The notes: a model not told the origin generated them from the letters alone. A stretch of DNA of 64,000 nucleotides from Motiliproteus sp036960175 (GCA_036960175.1 JBALWH010000003.1:124001-188000); one strand, 5' to 3'. Shown: positions 1 through 9,052, counted from the stretch's first letter. Numbers and translations are program-made.

Positions 1-2
1 CC

Positions 3-308
3 GATAACCCGAAAGCAATTGAAATTAATGGTTGGAGAGATCTTCAACATAATTGTGATATCGCAGCCCTTGTTGGCAAGGCCACCTTCTTAAAAAAGCA
101 GCAAAAGAAAGACTACGCTTCAATGAAGGAATTGTTCGAAATATTTGCAGAACGGTGTAGAAAAAACCATGTAAAAAGCCCGAAAACTATACAGGCAGCA
201 TTGAAACCACTGCGGAAGTTCGGCTGGGAATATTCTAGCACTAGCGATATGCCCTGGCTGGTTGAAGAATTATTGGATTGGAAAGGTATTAGCGTCCATC
301 GACCGTAA
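3..308 (+). CDS. 3' end of an unrecognised protein (partial)
   Basis: An open frame runs from base 3 to the TAA at 306-308 and is continuous with the edge of the window, so this is the last 101 codons of a longer gene. The first visible ATG (123) is internal to the frame and need not be the start. The product is soluble, basic and mostly helical, with no membrane segment and an ending rich in Trp and Leu. I do not recognise the family. It converges with the exosortase gene (ends 359), and its position suggests membership of the exosortase/polysaccharide locus, which is inference only. Confidence 0.6.
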   Translation, partial: DNPKAIEINGWRDLQHNCDIAALVGKATFLKKQQKKDYASMKELFEIFAERCRKNHVKSPKTIQAALKPLRKFGWEYSSTSDMPWLVEELLDWKGISVHRP

Positions 309-358
309 ACAGGCGAATCAAACGCCAATTCAACACCAAAAAACATATTAGCCGTGAG

Positions 359-1861
359 TCACCGATTTCTAATTAGCGGATTGTTTTGGATTTTAGATAC
401 TTGCTCTTCCAACACTAACCTCTCGTCTTCACAAAGCAATTGGCAAGGAATCCATAACCAGTGGTAGTAAGTTTCGCGTTTAAAATTAATAGCTCCTTTT
501 AATCGCTCTAACCTGACCTGGTTTCGACTACCCGTGTGGAAGTCATCGTATTGATACCAGTATGCGACGATAGCCTTCTTTCCGAACGGGCCTTTGGCAG
601 TAACATAAATGGCCTGAGTAGAATACTCCGTGTTTAGTTCATCCCAGTCGGCCTGAGGCAGTGGCTGATGCAAATAATAAGTAGCTTTCAAGGCTTCTGA
701 AGCCCCTGAAAAATAATAACGTCTATACAACAACTCACTATCGGCGTACGGGTGACTATAACTCGATATTTTTGAATAGGTTGCGATAGCTGGCGTTAAA
801 TCGAGACTATCAATTTCACTCCAGTCACCACCCGACTTTCTAAACTCAGAAGACAGAGTAGTAGTAGTAGCACCAAACAGGCCTGCTTGTGACTCAGCAA
901 TGATTTTTACGCTGGCACTGGAAAACATGAGAGCCAGAACTATAACAACCATTAAATTTTGCATTCTAAATCGACCTGGCATTTCTGATGGATAGACCTT
1001 TTCATCATTAGGCCCAGCACCAGGATCACTCAGCCAACGTCCAAAGCTCATCAGCGCGATCATATAAGGAACATATAGATACCAACCCAGGACATTGTGA
1101 TCATCCATCATGCTACTTTGCATTTCAGTGAAGTGGCCGACGCAAATCAAAATTACGATTCGTATCCAGTTCACCACTAGTGCACCTGCCAGCGCCACAA
1201 CCAAAAAGATAGTCGCCTGTCGCAACCGAGATATATTCAGATACACGAACAAAATACTAATAAGCAGAGACACAATAAAATATCTTAGGCCACTGCAACC
1301 ACCTGCAATTTCAAAAACACCTGCGGGGATATGAACGAAATTCCCTTCGACATAGGTAGGAATGCTCGAAAACGACATCATAAGGTTTGTCGCTTTTACC
1401 GACAATTCCTGTAACGGTGACGTCAGCACGCCCCAAATAGGGAAAATGAACCAGGTCACTACGATAGGCATAGCAACAGCGATACTGGGACGAAACACAA
1501 CAAACATTGCCAGGAGAATAGATAGCGGAAACAGCGCACGGTAAAGCAACGCAATTTGGGCCGTATAGGTTGCTAAATAAAGTACAGACACCAGTACAAA
1601 ACCCAAAAGACATATAACTGATAACCGGTCTGCAAATACCAGTTTCTGCCTGACCCCTGCCTCATAGATCAGATAGAGGAACACCAGCGGCACTAAATAA
1701 GCGTGGGAATAGGTGCCATCATCAAAGCTATAGAGCCATAAATCTTGGACGATCGCCCAGTTAACAAGAAACAGAATGACAGGAATGGCCAATGCAACAA
1801 CAAGGCCAATAATAGAGAAAGACTGACGTTCAGAGTTCCGTAGCATAGCTAATGATTTCAA
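359..1861 (-). CDS. xrtA: Exosortase with fused EpsI domain (XrtA-like)
   Basis: This is a membrane transpeptidase-like protease that is expected to cut PEP-CTERM proteins at their C-terminal sorting signal during surface export. Residues 1-280 are multi-spanning and carry the three family catalytic positions: Cys189 in AGGCSGLRYF, Arg234 in NWIR and His255 in DDHNVLGW. Residues from about 300 to 500 form one more membrane segment plus a periplasmic EpsI-type domain (DUF3485), so exosortase and EpsI are one polypeptide. The listed start is TTG (1861); an ATG five codons in (1846) is an alternative, and neither has a clear Shine-Dalgarno. It lies 195 bp downstream of prsR. The exact class (A versus another letter) is inferred from the PrsK/PrsR/PrsT context. 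Confidence 0.88.
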   Translation of the reverse strand: MKSLAMLRNSERQSFSIIGLVVALAIPVILFLVNWAIVQDLWLYSFDDGTYSHAYLVPLVFLYLIYEAGVRQKLVFADRLSVICLLGFVLVSVLYLATYTAQIALLYRALFPLSILLAMFVVFRPSIAVAMPIVVTWFIFPIWGVLTSPLQELSVKATNLMMSFSSIPTYVEGNFVHIPAGVFEIAGGCSGLRYFIVSLLISILFVYLNISRLRQATIFLVVALAGALVVNWIRIVILICVGHFTEMQSSMMDDHNVLGWYLYVPYMIALMSFGRWLSDPGAGPNDEKVYPSEMPGRFRMQNLMVVIVLALMFSSASVKIIAESQAGLFGATTTTLSSEFRKSGGDWSEIDSLDLTPAIATYSKISSYSHPYADSELLYRRYYFSGASEALKATYYLHQPLPQADWDELNTEYSTQAIYVTAKGPFGKKAIVAYWYQYDDFHTGSRNQVRLERLKGAINFKRETYYHWLWIPCQLLCEDERLVLEEQVSKIQNNPLIRNR

Positions 1862-2056
1862 TGGTTAACTCGTTAAAATGGGCTCATTATTATATTTATG
1901 GAATTTCTTTAAACAGCCACAACACTATTGGTGAAATTCCATCCCTGGCTCGAAAAACAGGTTCGATTTTGTTCTCGAAAAGAGCACATTGGTAGTTCGC
2001 TAGAAGCAAATACCCCTTCAGTCCCGAGATCAGTCTATCACCGACACTTTTCGCTG

Positions 2057-3490
2057 CTAGCCTTCATCTGATAACTGAATACTGTATTTACTCATTAGTG
2101 AATAGAGCGTTGGGCGAGTGACACCTAACAACTCAGAAGCCTTGGTAATATTGTTCTCAGTAAAATTTATCGCGCGAAGGATCAAAGATCGCTCCATTTG
2201 CTCTCGAGCTTCTTTTAGATTAAACGGGAACTGTTCCACCGCATCATCAGCAACGCTTAAAGCCAAATCCTTAACCGAGACAAGGCCGCTATCGGCCATC
2301 ACCGCTGCCCGCTTCACTCGATTTTCTAGCTCTCGAATATTTCCTGGCCACTGAAATGCGCCAATGGCCTTAATGGCCTCTTCAGAAAAGCCACGAAGGT
2401 CTTTACCAAACTGAGCAGCAAAGCGACCTAAAAAGACCCGTGCTATCACCACCGCATCGCCAGGGCGTTCCCGTAAAGGCGGGATATCAACAGTAAATTC
2501 ACTTAAACGGTAATACAGATCTTCTCTGAACAATGACTGCTGAATCAATTGTTCAAGGTTCTGGTGGGTGGCACTAACAATTCGAACATCTACAGAGATT
2601 TCTTCTCGCCCGCCGATTCGCTCAATTTTCTTTTCCTGAAGAAAACGCAGCATTTTTGCTTGTAATGGCATTGGCATATCACCAATTTCATCAAGGAACA
2701 GAGTACCTTTATGCGCAGTTTCTATCTTACCCGGTGTTTGTTTGACAGCCCCGGTAAACGCCCCTTTTTCATAACCGAAAAGTTCACTTTCCAGGAGATT
2801 ATCTGGAATCGATGCACAGTTTATAGCAACAAATCGAGCATCTGCTCGGTTGCTAAGCTGATGAATAGCCCGGGCAAGCACTTCCTTACCGGTGCCGCTC
2901 TCACCCAAAAGCAATGTACCTATGTCCGCCGGAGCAATCTTTTCAATGGTGCGGCAAATTTCGAGCATCTGATCGGAGGCAGCAACCAGTCCCTCTAGAG
3001 GAGTATCTTGGCGCAATGTAGATAGCTTGCGGTTTTCTCTTTCAAGATCACTGAGTTTATAGGCGCGCTCTACCACAAGGCCAAGAATTTCGGGCTCAAT
3101 TGGTTTTTGATAGTAGTCGTACGCGCCAAGATCCACCGCTTTTATAGCGTTAGCTTTATCATCATTACCAGTAACGACGATGACCTTGGTATGAGGAGAT
3201 AACGCGAGTATTTCTTGAAGAACTCCCAGCCCAACTGAAGCATTGGCTGGATCTGGCGGTAAGCCTAAATCCAGTGTAACAACCTGAGGTTGGTAGCGAC
3301 GCAACTGGGTTATTGCAGACTCATGATCTTCGGCAAAGACTAAATCATATTGCTCAAAGCACCATCGCAATTGTTTTTGCAGCCCCTTATCATCTTCAAC
3401 AACAAGCAACGTCTTTCGGTCAGCTCCCTTTTTCGCCTTGGAGCCTTCCGGTGTCAGCTCTTTTTTCTCCGATAAATCAGTCGTCACCAT
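2057..3490 (-). CDS. prsR: PEP-CTERM system sigma-54 response regulator PrsR
   Basis: This is a cytoplasmic NtrC-type transcription activator. It has an N-terminal receiver with phospho-acceptor Asp in VTLDLGLPPD, a central AAA+ domain with Walker A GESGTGKE and the sigma-54 contact loop GAFTGA, and a C-terminal Fis-type helix-turn-helix. I place the start at the ATG at 3490 and not six codons upstream (3508), because AAGGA lies 5 nt before it. That gives a 14-bp overlap with the end of prsK, typical of translational coupling. In other bacteria PrsK/PrsR with RpoN controls PEP-CTERM genes. The sigma-54 promoter at 7423-7440 is the obvious local target (inference). Confidence 0.92.
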   Translation of the reverse strand: MVTTDLSEKKELTPEGSKAKKGADRKTLLVVEDDKGLQKQLRWCFEQYDLVFAEDHESAITQLRRYQPQVVTLDLGLPPDPANASVGLGVLQEILALSPHTKVIVVTGNDDKANAIKAVDLGAYDYYQKPIEPEILGLVVERAYKLSDLERENRKLSTLRQDTPLEGLVAASDQMLEICRTIEKIAPADIGTLLLGESGTGKEVLARAIHQLSNRADARFVAINCASIPDNLLESELFGYEKGAFTGAVKQTPGKIETAHKGTLFLDEIGDMPMPLQAKMLRFLQEKKIERIGGREEISVDVRIVSATHQNLEQLIQQSLFREDLYYRLSEFTVDIPPLRERPGDAVVIARVFLGRFAAQFGKDLRGFSEEAIKAIGAFQWPGNIRELENRVKRAAVMADSGLVSVKDLALSVADDAVEQFPFNLKEAREQMERSLILRAINFTENNITKASELLGVTRPTLYSLMSKYSIQLSDEG

Positions 3491-5558
3491 TGCTTCCTTG
3501 TTGATCATACTTCGATTGGTACAGGGGTAAGACTACCTTGAAAACAGTACCTTCTCCAACCCTACTTTTGACATCAATCTGCCCTCCCCAGCCGATTACC
3601 GTTTGCTGAGCTTCATAGACGCCAATTCCCATACCAGCGCGCCCCTTAGTGGTATCAAAAGGCTTAAACAAACGATCTCGAATAAAATCCTCATCCATTC
3701 CGGTACCCGTATCTCTAACGACGAAGATTAGGTTCCGATCATCAGATTCAATTGTCAGTTCAACCGTACCGTCGTCATCTGTAGCTTCTTGGGCGTTCTG
3801 GACTAAGTGGCAAAGTACTGAAACCATGCGCTCTCGCTCGACCTGAATTTTTCCGCCGAGTCCTTCTCGAAGCTGCAATGAAGGACGCTGTTCACGCTGA
3901 TTCCTTTCTACCCCCTTAATCACTTCAATGGACTCAACCACTTCTGAATTTTTATTGAGCTCGCTTTGCTGACGCAATTGACTCAACAGACGATTCATCC
4001 GATTGACAGCATTAGCCAGGGTATCCAGAGCATCCTCAATAAATTCCGGGTTATGCTTATGCCGCTCAGCATTGGTGACGACTAACGACAGCTGAGCAAT
4101 GACATTTTTTAAATCATGTACCACAAAGGCTGAAAGACGATTAAATGCTTCAAATTGACGGGATTCCGTCAAAGCCTCGTTAGCAGAACGTAAAGCCAAC
4201 AATGCAGCTAGATGTCCGCCAAGGGCTTTTAATAGATCTCTGTCTTCCCAGTTTACCGTGCGAGCAGCGCGGGGATGAGCAAGACCGACAAAACCTTGGA
4301 GTTCATCCTGATGGAGCAGCGGCACCAAAAGCCAAAGGGCATCTTTGGCTGCCAAGCTGTCAGGAAATTTTACATTATTATAAAGGGAACTATCACGATG
4401 GTATTCTTCAAGCTCAATAATCCAACCGGTAGTTTTACAAAACTCTAAAAAATCACTATCGCTTAAGGATGTGATAGCCGGAAAATCTGGCCTGTTCCAT
4501 ACCGATCGAACAACAAAATCATTGTTATTCTTGGTCCATAAGACCCCCCCTTTCGCATCGATGGGCGCCGTGAATGCGGACAGCATCTGATCATAATAAT
4601 CTCCTTCAGTCGGAGAGACAGCAAAACGCCGATTAGCACGTATCCACTCTTCACGATAATCATATTTATATGGAAAGAAATGTTTACTGATCCAGACGGA
4701 AATAAGCGCTCGTAACTTTCCTGATGCAAGGAACAACGCCAACGAAGATATCGTGATAACAATAAAAACGACTTGCAGCGCGCTTCCCCAACTGCCTCCA
4801 AACCAACGCAAATAGTAGCCGACCATCGCCATGGCCAACAAATAAATACCGGCTAACAGCAAACCTGTGGAATAAAAAGCAGCTCGATGAGATAGCCTCA
4901 CAGAATCGTCTAACCTTTTGGCACGCTTGATCGAAACAACAATTAAGGGAACCATTAAAACAGTTATCCACCCTCTGACAGACCAAAGCGTCGAATCTAT
5001 ATGGTTGTATAACAGCGCTTCAGAATACAAAACAAAGTCATACCCAAAAATAACCGCTAAAGCGATTGCAAAAAACTTAACCGACCAGCGTTGATCCCGC
5101 GCAATATTCCTGTACCACTGTTCTAAAAGATACAGCGTATAAAAAACCAAAACGAAGGGGCCGAAGTGAATGACATTAACAGGTATCCAATGCCTGAGGG
5201 GGGTCTCCGAGAACTGAATAAGGTTCGCTAACAGCAGGCATAACGTACCGAATACCAAATATCGTAATGATTTCGACTTCCAGAAGTTAGATTTATCTAT
5301 TCCCTGCTGCAAACTATGGAATTTCAGTAACATAACCGCCCAACTGAAATCACGCAGAATTTCGACAAAAGCCTGGGTGCCTAGACCTGTCCCCAAAAAG
5401 GGTTCATTTAACGCGTGAAATCCAGCCCATAAAACACTGACGAGCAGGACTTGAATCAACCATATACCGTGCAACCGACCACGCCATATAAACAGCGACA
5501 GCAGCAAAACAACAAAAAAAGAAAGGGAGGTTAGAAGGTAACTAATCGCTATAGACAT
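3477..5558 (-). CDS. prsK: PEP-CTERM system sensor histidine kinase PrsK
   Basis: This inner-membrane sensor kinase is the expected partner of PrsR. Residues 1-285 contain about eight hydrophobic segments, residues about 320-460 form a GAF-like domain, and the dimerisation/phosphotransfer helix carries His481 in VVHDLKN. The ATPase domain (about 585-685) has an N box (QNAQEA), DTGTGMD and GMGIGVYEAQ. Its length of 693 residues fits the PrsK family. It overlaps prsR by 14 bp and follows the protease gene at 5667-6437. The input signal is unknown; the many-helix N-terminus suggests membrane or lipid-linked sensing, which is inference. Confidence 0.92.
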   Translation of the reverse strand: MSIAISYLLTSLSFFVVLLLSLFIWRGRLHGIWLIQVLLVSVLWAGFHALNEPFLGTGLGTQAFVEILRDFSWAVMLLKFHSLQQGIDKSNFWKSKSLRYLVFGTLCLLLANLIQFSETPLRHWIPVNVIHFGPFVLVFYTLYLLEQWYRNIARDQRWSVKFFAIALAVIFGYDFVLYSEALLYNHIDSTLWSVRGWITVLMVPLIVVSIKRAKRLDDSVRLSHRAAFYSTGLLLAGIYLLAMAMVGYYLRWFGGSWGSALQVVFIVITISSLALFLASGKLRALISVWISKHFFPYKYDYREEWIRANRRFAVSPTEGDYYDQMLSAFTAPIDAKGGVLWTKNNNDFVVRSVWNRPDFPAITSLSDSDFLEFCKTTGWIIELEEYHRDSSLYNNVKFPDSLAAKDALWLLVPLLHQDELQGFVGLAHPRAARTVNWEDRDLLKALGGHLAALLALRSANEALTESRQFEAFNRLSAFVVHDLKNVIAQLSLVVTNAERHKHNPEFIEDALDTLANAVNRMNRLLSQLRQQSELNKNSEVVESIEVIKGVERNQREQRPSLQLREGLGGKIQVERERMVSVLCHLVQNAQEATDDDGTVELTIESDDRNLIFVVRDTGTGMDEDFIRDRLFKPFDTTKGRAGMGIGVYEAQQTVIGWGGQIDVKSRVGEGTVFKVVLPLYQSKYDQQGSNGDD

Positions 5559-5666
5559 GTTCGGTGCATTCTTCCATGGGTTGAAGATCAGTTTTTACGT
5601 CTGTTACGTCGTAGCCTGCCAAAAACCTAGTCTGTGTTCAGTCACTAAAATCATCAAATCAATGGG

Positions 5667-6437
5667 TTATTTAACTCGACTCATAGCATTAACCGCATGT
5701 TCGATAGGTATCGCAAAACTGATTCCACTGGGTTTACTCAGCACATCTTCTTTGGTCGCCTTAACGTGCACCATATTAAGAATCCCGATTACTGCACCGC
5801 TATCCGGCAAAAAAAGCGGGCTACCACTGTTACCTGGGTAAGCAGTGGCATCCAACTGATAGACAGGAAACGGCTTCCTAAGACGTTTTATTTTCTGAGG
5901 GCTAAGCAATTTAGATGATGATGAAGGTATAGCTACCGGCGTAATACTGGCGATTATACCTCGATGAGTCACAGGATAGAGACCTAAAACAGCGCCAATG
6001 GGAAAGCCCGTAAAAGCTACCAAATCCCCCTCACGAATGCCGCTGTTTGTCGCCAACTGAAGTGCCGGAAGCGACTCTGGTATCGACAATACTGCAATAT
6101 CATGAGCCTCATCTTTCGCTACAACCTTGGCAGACAATCTCAGCGGATTTCTCCCATGTCCCGCAAAAACAGCAAGCCTTTCCCCTTTAGCTTCATCCAA
6201 ATCAAGAGAAATCACATGATTATTAGTCAACACCAGGCGTCCCTCACCGACAACAAAACCAGTCCCCAGTAAACGATGGGGAGGGCGACGAGTCGGCATG
6301 TAGGTCCCGATACCGACGATCGAAGGTTTTACTTGTTCAATAGTATCGGCTAGCTCAGCCGCTGACAGTTGACCACCCGGTATACCAATAAGGGGCACAC
6401 ACAAGACAACGACTATGAAACGTACGACCAATTTCAT
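5667..6437 (-). CDS. Secreted trypsin-like (HtrA-type) serine protease
   Basis: This is an S1C-type serine endopeptidase likely exported to the periplasm. The catalytic triad is visible: His in LTNNHVIS, Asp in AHDIAVL and Ser in YPGNSGSPL. There is no PDZ domain after the protease fold, unlike DegP/DegQ. I chose the ATG at 6437, 18 codons inside the longest frame, because GGGGAG stands 8 nt upstream and the protein then begins with a clean signal peptide (MKLVVRFIVVVLC, ending near LSAAE). It lies in line with prsK, 108 bp upstream of it. It may process or quality-check exported PEP-CTERM proteins, but that role is inferred from position only. Confidence 0.85.
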   Translation of the reverse strand: MKLVVRFIVVVLCVPLIGIPGGQLSAAELADTIEQVKPSIVGIGTYMPTRRPPHRLLGTGFVVGEGRLVLTNNHVISLDLDEAKGERLAVFAGHGRNPLRLSAKVVAKDEAHDIAVLSIPESLPALQLATNSGIREGDLVAFTGFPIGAVLGLYPVTHRGIIASITPVAIPSSSSKLLSPQKIKRLRKPFPVYQLDATAYPGNSGSPLFLPDSGAVIGILNMVHVKATKEDVLSKPSGISFAIPIEHAVNAMSRVK

Positions 6438-6544
6438 CGAGTGAACTCCCCTCTGGCCAAATTGTGTTGCGATCACATAAAAAGCATACATTAAGGCTTA
6501 ATACACACACCTAGCCCAAGTCTGAATAGGCTTTTTGAATACAA

Positions 6545-7213
6545 TTAAACTTCAGGCTTTAGACATACAATGTTGTAACAGTTACCTGAAACCTCCTCAT
6601 CCTTAATATCAAAACCAGCCGCCACCAATTTATTACGAACCTCCTCTCGGTCATAAGGCGTATAGAGAATGCCCTTTTTGATCCCCCAGTCATTAATTTT
6701 TTGCGCAATACGATTCAATGGCCAGACGGTGCGGGGATACAGCAAAACGTTGGCAGCAAGAATACCACCAGGCTTAAGTACACGGTGAATATCCTTTAGC
6801 GCCCCGTCGACATCTGGAAAACAATGAATGGAGTTAGCGATATTTGCAGTATCGAAAGAAGCGTCTGGAAACGGTAACTCAGCCGCATCAGCATGATGAA
6901 GCGCTATTCTCGGATTATCTTTGAAAGTATGAATGGCGCCCGCCAACATAGCCTCTGCATAGTCAATCCCAACGATATCCACTTCCGGCAACTTCTTCCA
7001 ACTGCGCCACTGCAACAGCAAACGAAGGAAGGATCCCGAGCCACATGCGATTTCGATATGCTTTTCACCAAAATTGGGGCCAAAAAGTCGCATCTGGCTT
7101 CCCAATGTACTGTTATACGCAAACGTTAGAATAAAAAACCCACGTACATCGTACCACCAGGGTGGGGAGTCATAAGCCTTAGCTATTTCATCACGGCTTT
7201 TCTTACTAGACAT
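6545..7213 (-). CDS. Class I SAM-dependent methyltransferase
   Basis: This 222-residue cytoplasmic methyltransferase has the SAM-binding motif I EIACGSGSFLRLL, an acidic motif II around VDIVGIDYAEAM, and the Methyltransf_11-type stretch FPDASFDTANIANSIHCFPD followed by VLKPGG. A strong AAGGAGG sits 6 nt before the ATG. It is the first gene of the minus-strand run leading into the protease, prsK, prsR and the exosortase. The substrate cannot be told. UbiE-like or sugar/lipid methylation are possible. Confidence 0.85.
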   Translation of the reverse strand: MSSKKSRDEIAKAYDSPPWWYDVRGFFILTFAYNSTLGSQMRLFGPNFGEKHIEIACGSGSFLRLLLQWRSWKKLPEVDIVGIDYAEAMLAGAIHTFKDNPRIALHHADAAELPFPDASFDTANIANSIHCFPDVDGALKDIHRVLKPGGILAANVLLYPRTVWPLNRIAQKINDWGIKKGILYTPYDREEVRNKLVAAGFDIKDEEVSGNCYNIVCLKPEV

Positions 7214-7514
7214 AACGCGCCTCCTTGAGCCTTATTTACTGAAATATTACGCACAACCGCGCCTATCATACGAATTTTCCTGCATCGCCGTAACCCACCC
7301 TGTAAGATATGTGCACTGGCGCTTATTCAACCCTTAGAAAAATCGTCAGCTTTTTTTACACCCCCTCCAAAAAGATCAGCGCTGAATTTCATAACAATCT
7401 GTTTTATATATATATTTATAAACTGGCACGGCACGTGCTTTATTCTAACTAAGTAAGACTCACGGGCATTTCGAGTCGAGCCACAACAAATGGAATAGTT
7501 AGGAGAAAAGACCA
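7214..7514. other. Divergent intergenic region of the PEP-CTERM locus
   Basis: This 301-bp gene-free stretch separates the minus-strand methyltransferase from the plus-strand PEP-CTERM gene. It contains an AT-rich run (about 7400-7420), the sigma-54 site at 7423-7440 and the AGGAG ribosome site before 7515. The minus-strand frame here has no coding character. Enhancer sites for PrsR would be expected upstream of 7420 but I cannot define one. Confidence 0.6.
7423..7440 (+). promoter_or_regulatory. Sigma-54 (RpoN) promoter of the PEP-CTERM gene
   Basis: The site reads CTGGCACGGCACGTGCTT. The -24 GG (7425-7426) and -12 GC (7438-7439) are invariant and separated by 11 bases, and the -24 element TGGCACG is perfect; only the TT of the -12 TTGC is changed to GT. 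It lies 75 bp upstream of the start codon. The locus encodes its own sigma-54 activator (PrsR), which makes this site likely functional. Confidence 0.8.
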
Positions 7515-8327
7515 ATGTCCTTCACTAAAAAAGTATTAGCAACTACCGCACTAGCTGCAACACTAGGCCTCGGCGCCAATGTTGCCTCTGCAGCATTTTT
7601 CGATTTCACTGTTAACGAGTTAGGCGTTGCAGGATCTGCAGGATCATTCGAAGCCGACTTAGTCAATGGCGGTTATGTAGAAGTGATTACGTTTACCCCT
7701 ACTAGCCCAACCACCGGTTCATTTGATGTTTCCCTCAAGTGGGAAGCTGGCCAATTCAGCGCCCTAGACGGCACCGACCCACTGACCACCGAAACACAGC
7801 TTAATAGCGAGTATGGCCTATATGCCCTTTATCAAGGCAGCGGTTCGTTCTCTACTGACGGTCTAACTGGGATAACAACATTTACCACAGTGGCTGGATC
7901 TGGATCCCTGGAAATGTGGGCTGACCTTGATCAAGATACGACTTTTGGGGCTCCTGCTTCCGGAGATCTTGCCTGGGCCACCGGTTTAACTGCAGATGAT
8001 TTGCTGCTTGCTACAGGTACCGCTACTGGCGGACAAGGCACGATTGATCCTCTAAGCAATGTGTGTGTTCTGGGGATTTTCTGCGGCGGCTTCGGCACCA
8101 GCAGCACTTTTGCTCTGACTACCGATGGCGAAGCCTTCTTCGTTGCTCCTGATCCGTTCTACGAAGTCTCTTTCCAGTCTGGTCAGCTTGATGACTTCAC
8201 CGTAGCAGGCACTCAAACTCTGGTTGGATCTATGGACGTTGTGTTTGTTCCAGAGCCCGGTTCTCTTGCCCTGCTCGGCCTAGGCTTCCTTGGCATGGGT
8301 TTAAGCATGCGTCGTCGCAAAGCCTAA
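7515..8327 (+). CDS. PEP-CTERM sorting domain surface protein
   Basis: This is a secreted protein of 270 residues and the only visible exosortase substrate in the window. It starts with a signal peptide (MSFTKKVLATTALAATLG, cleavage near ASAA) and has a Ser/Thr/Gly-rich, acidic, beta-type body. It ends with the sorting signal: VPEPGS at 245-250, a hydrophobic stretch LALLGLGFLGMGL, and the basic tail MRRRKA. AGGAG precedes the ATG by 9 nt. It is transcribed from a sigma-54 promoter and closed by a strong terminator at 8375-8407. In other systems such proteins support floc or biofilm matrix formation; the exact role here is unknown. Confidence 0.92.
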   Translation: MSFTKKVLATTALAATLGLGANVASAAFFDFTVNELGVAGSAGSFEADLVNGGYVEVITFTPTSPTTGSFDVSLKWEAGQFSALDGTDPLTTETQLNSEYGLYALYQGSGSFSTDGLTGITTFTTVAGSGSLEMWADLDQDTTFGAPASGDLAWATGLTADDLLLATGTATGGQGTIDPLSNVCVLGIFCGGFGTSSTFALTTDGEAFFVAPDPFYEVSFQSGQLDDFTVAGTQTLVGSMDVVFVPEPGSLALLGLGFLGMGLSMRRRKA

Positions 8328-8374
8328 ACTCTATACCAGCGAAGCGCCCCCGGCATTGAAGCCTAGGGCAAGCT

Positions 8375-8407
8375 TAAAAAAACCCGCTTATTCAGCGGGT
8401 TTTTTTG
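8375..8407 (+). terminator. Rho-independent terminator after the PEP-CTERM gene
   Basis: A 7-bp stem ACCCGCT / AGCGGGT (8382-8400) is flanked by A7 on the left and T7 on the right. It lies about 50 bp after the stop codon. The A and T flanks could let it work on both strands. Confidence 0.9.
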
Positions 8408-8477
8408 TATTGTAGGATCCCTGAAGACGTGATGATCTAGATACGTCCGTGCGGCAACTGCAAGGATTCAATGCATT

Positions 8478-9052
8478 TGATCTGCCCCAGCCAGGATGGA
8501 CACCTACCTAAGCGACATTCTGTGATTCAAACGCTTCTGGGCTGAGATAGCCAAGAGGCACTGACCTCCTGGTTTGGTTGTAATCAATATCAATGTATTC
8601 GAACACGGCCTGGGGCGCTTCGTTTCACGACCCATGATCGTACTGAATCGCCTCGACCTTGAGCGAACCAAAGAAACTTTCGACACAGGCGTTATCTTAA
8701 CAATTTCTTTTTCTTCTCATGCTCTGACGCAGCTCGTTATCGGCAATAATCGTACGATACGCGCTGGAGCAGTGCAGGCTGCCTTGATCGCTAGGAAATC
8801 CACAGAGCCATATGCAGCGCATCACAGGTCAGCTCCACCGTCATGCATGTATTCATCGACCAACCGACAACGGCTCAATTACCGCCATACAGCCCGCCTT
8901 CGCTGGCCATCAGCGGGCTTCAAGACTTCTGACCTGAACTCAGGGGGGGGAGGTTTCGAGTACTGCTTACGTTTTACCTTGGGTTTCATTGTTCACCTCG
9001 TTAGGCGATTTTACTCGCTTAGTTCGGTGTCCAGAAATGGTGGGGCGAATCA
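8478..9052 (-). mobile_element. Decayed, internally deleted IS3-family element
   Basis: Both ends can be recognised. The imperfect 25-bp terminal inverted repeats at 8478-8502 and 9028-9052 match at 17 of 25 positions (shared TGAT, GCCCCA and TGGACA). Between them, on the minus strand, lie the first codons of an OrfA and the last part of an OrfB transposase. The element is only 575 bp against roughly 1.2-1.5 kb for a complete member. I find no target-site duplication, so the insertion is old or the flanks have changed. It separates the PEP-CTERM gene from prsT. Confidence 0.8.
8508..8989 (-). pseudogene. IS3-family transposase remnant (OrfA start fused to OrfB end)
   Basis: The minus-strand reading starts at an ATG (8989) after GAGG, with MKPKVKRKQYS typical of an OrfA N-terminus, then jumps into OrfB-like sequence. 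Recognisable blocks are VVGWSMNTCMTVEL, SDQGSLHCSSAY (second catalytic Asp), NC-stop-DNACVESFFGSLK (catalytic Glu) and AVFEYIDIDYNQTRR ending at a TAG (8508-8510). There are several in-frame stops, at least one frame change and missing codons before VVGWSM. A run of eight G sits at the OrfA/OrfB junction (8943-8950). It cannot make an active transposase. Confidence 0.85.

Noticed and set aside
7327..7515. Minus-strand frame overlapping the sigma-54 promoter
   Set aside because: It overlaps the promoter and ribosome site of the PEP-CTERM gene and has no coding character.
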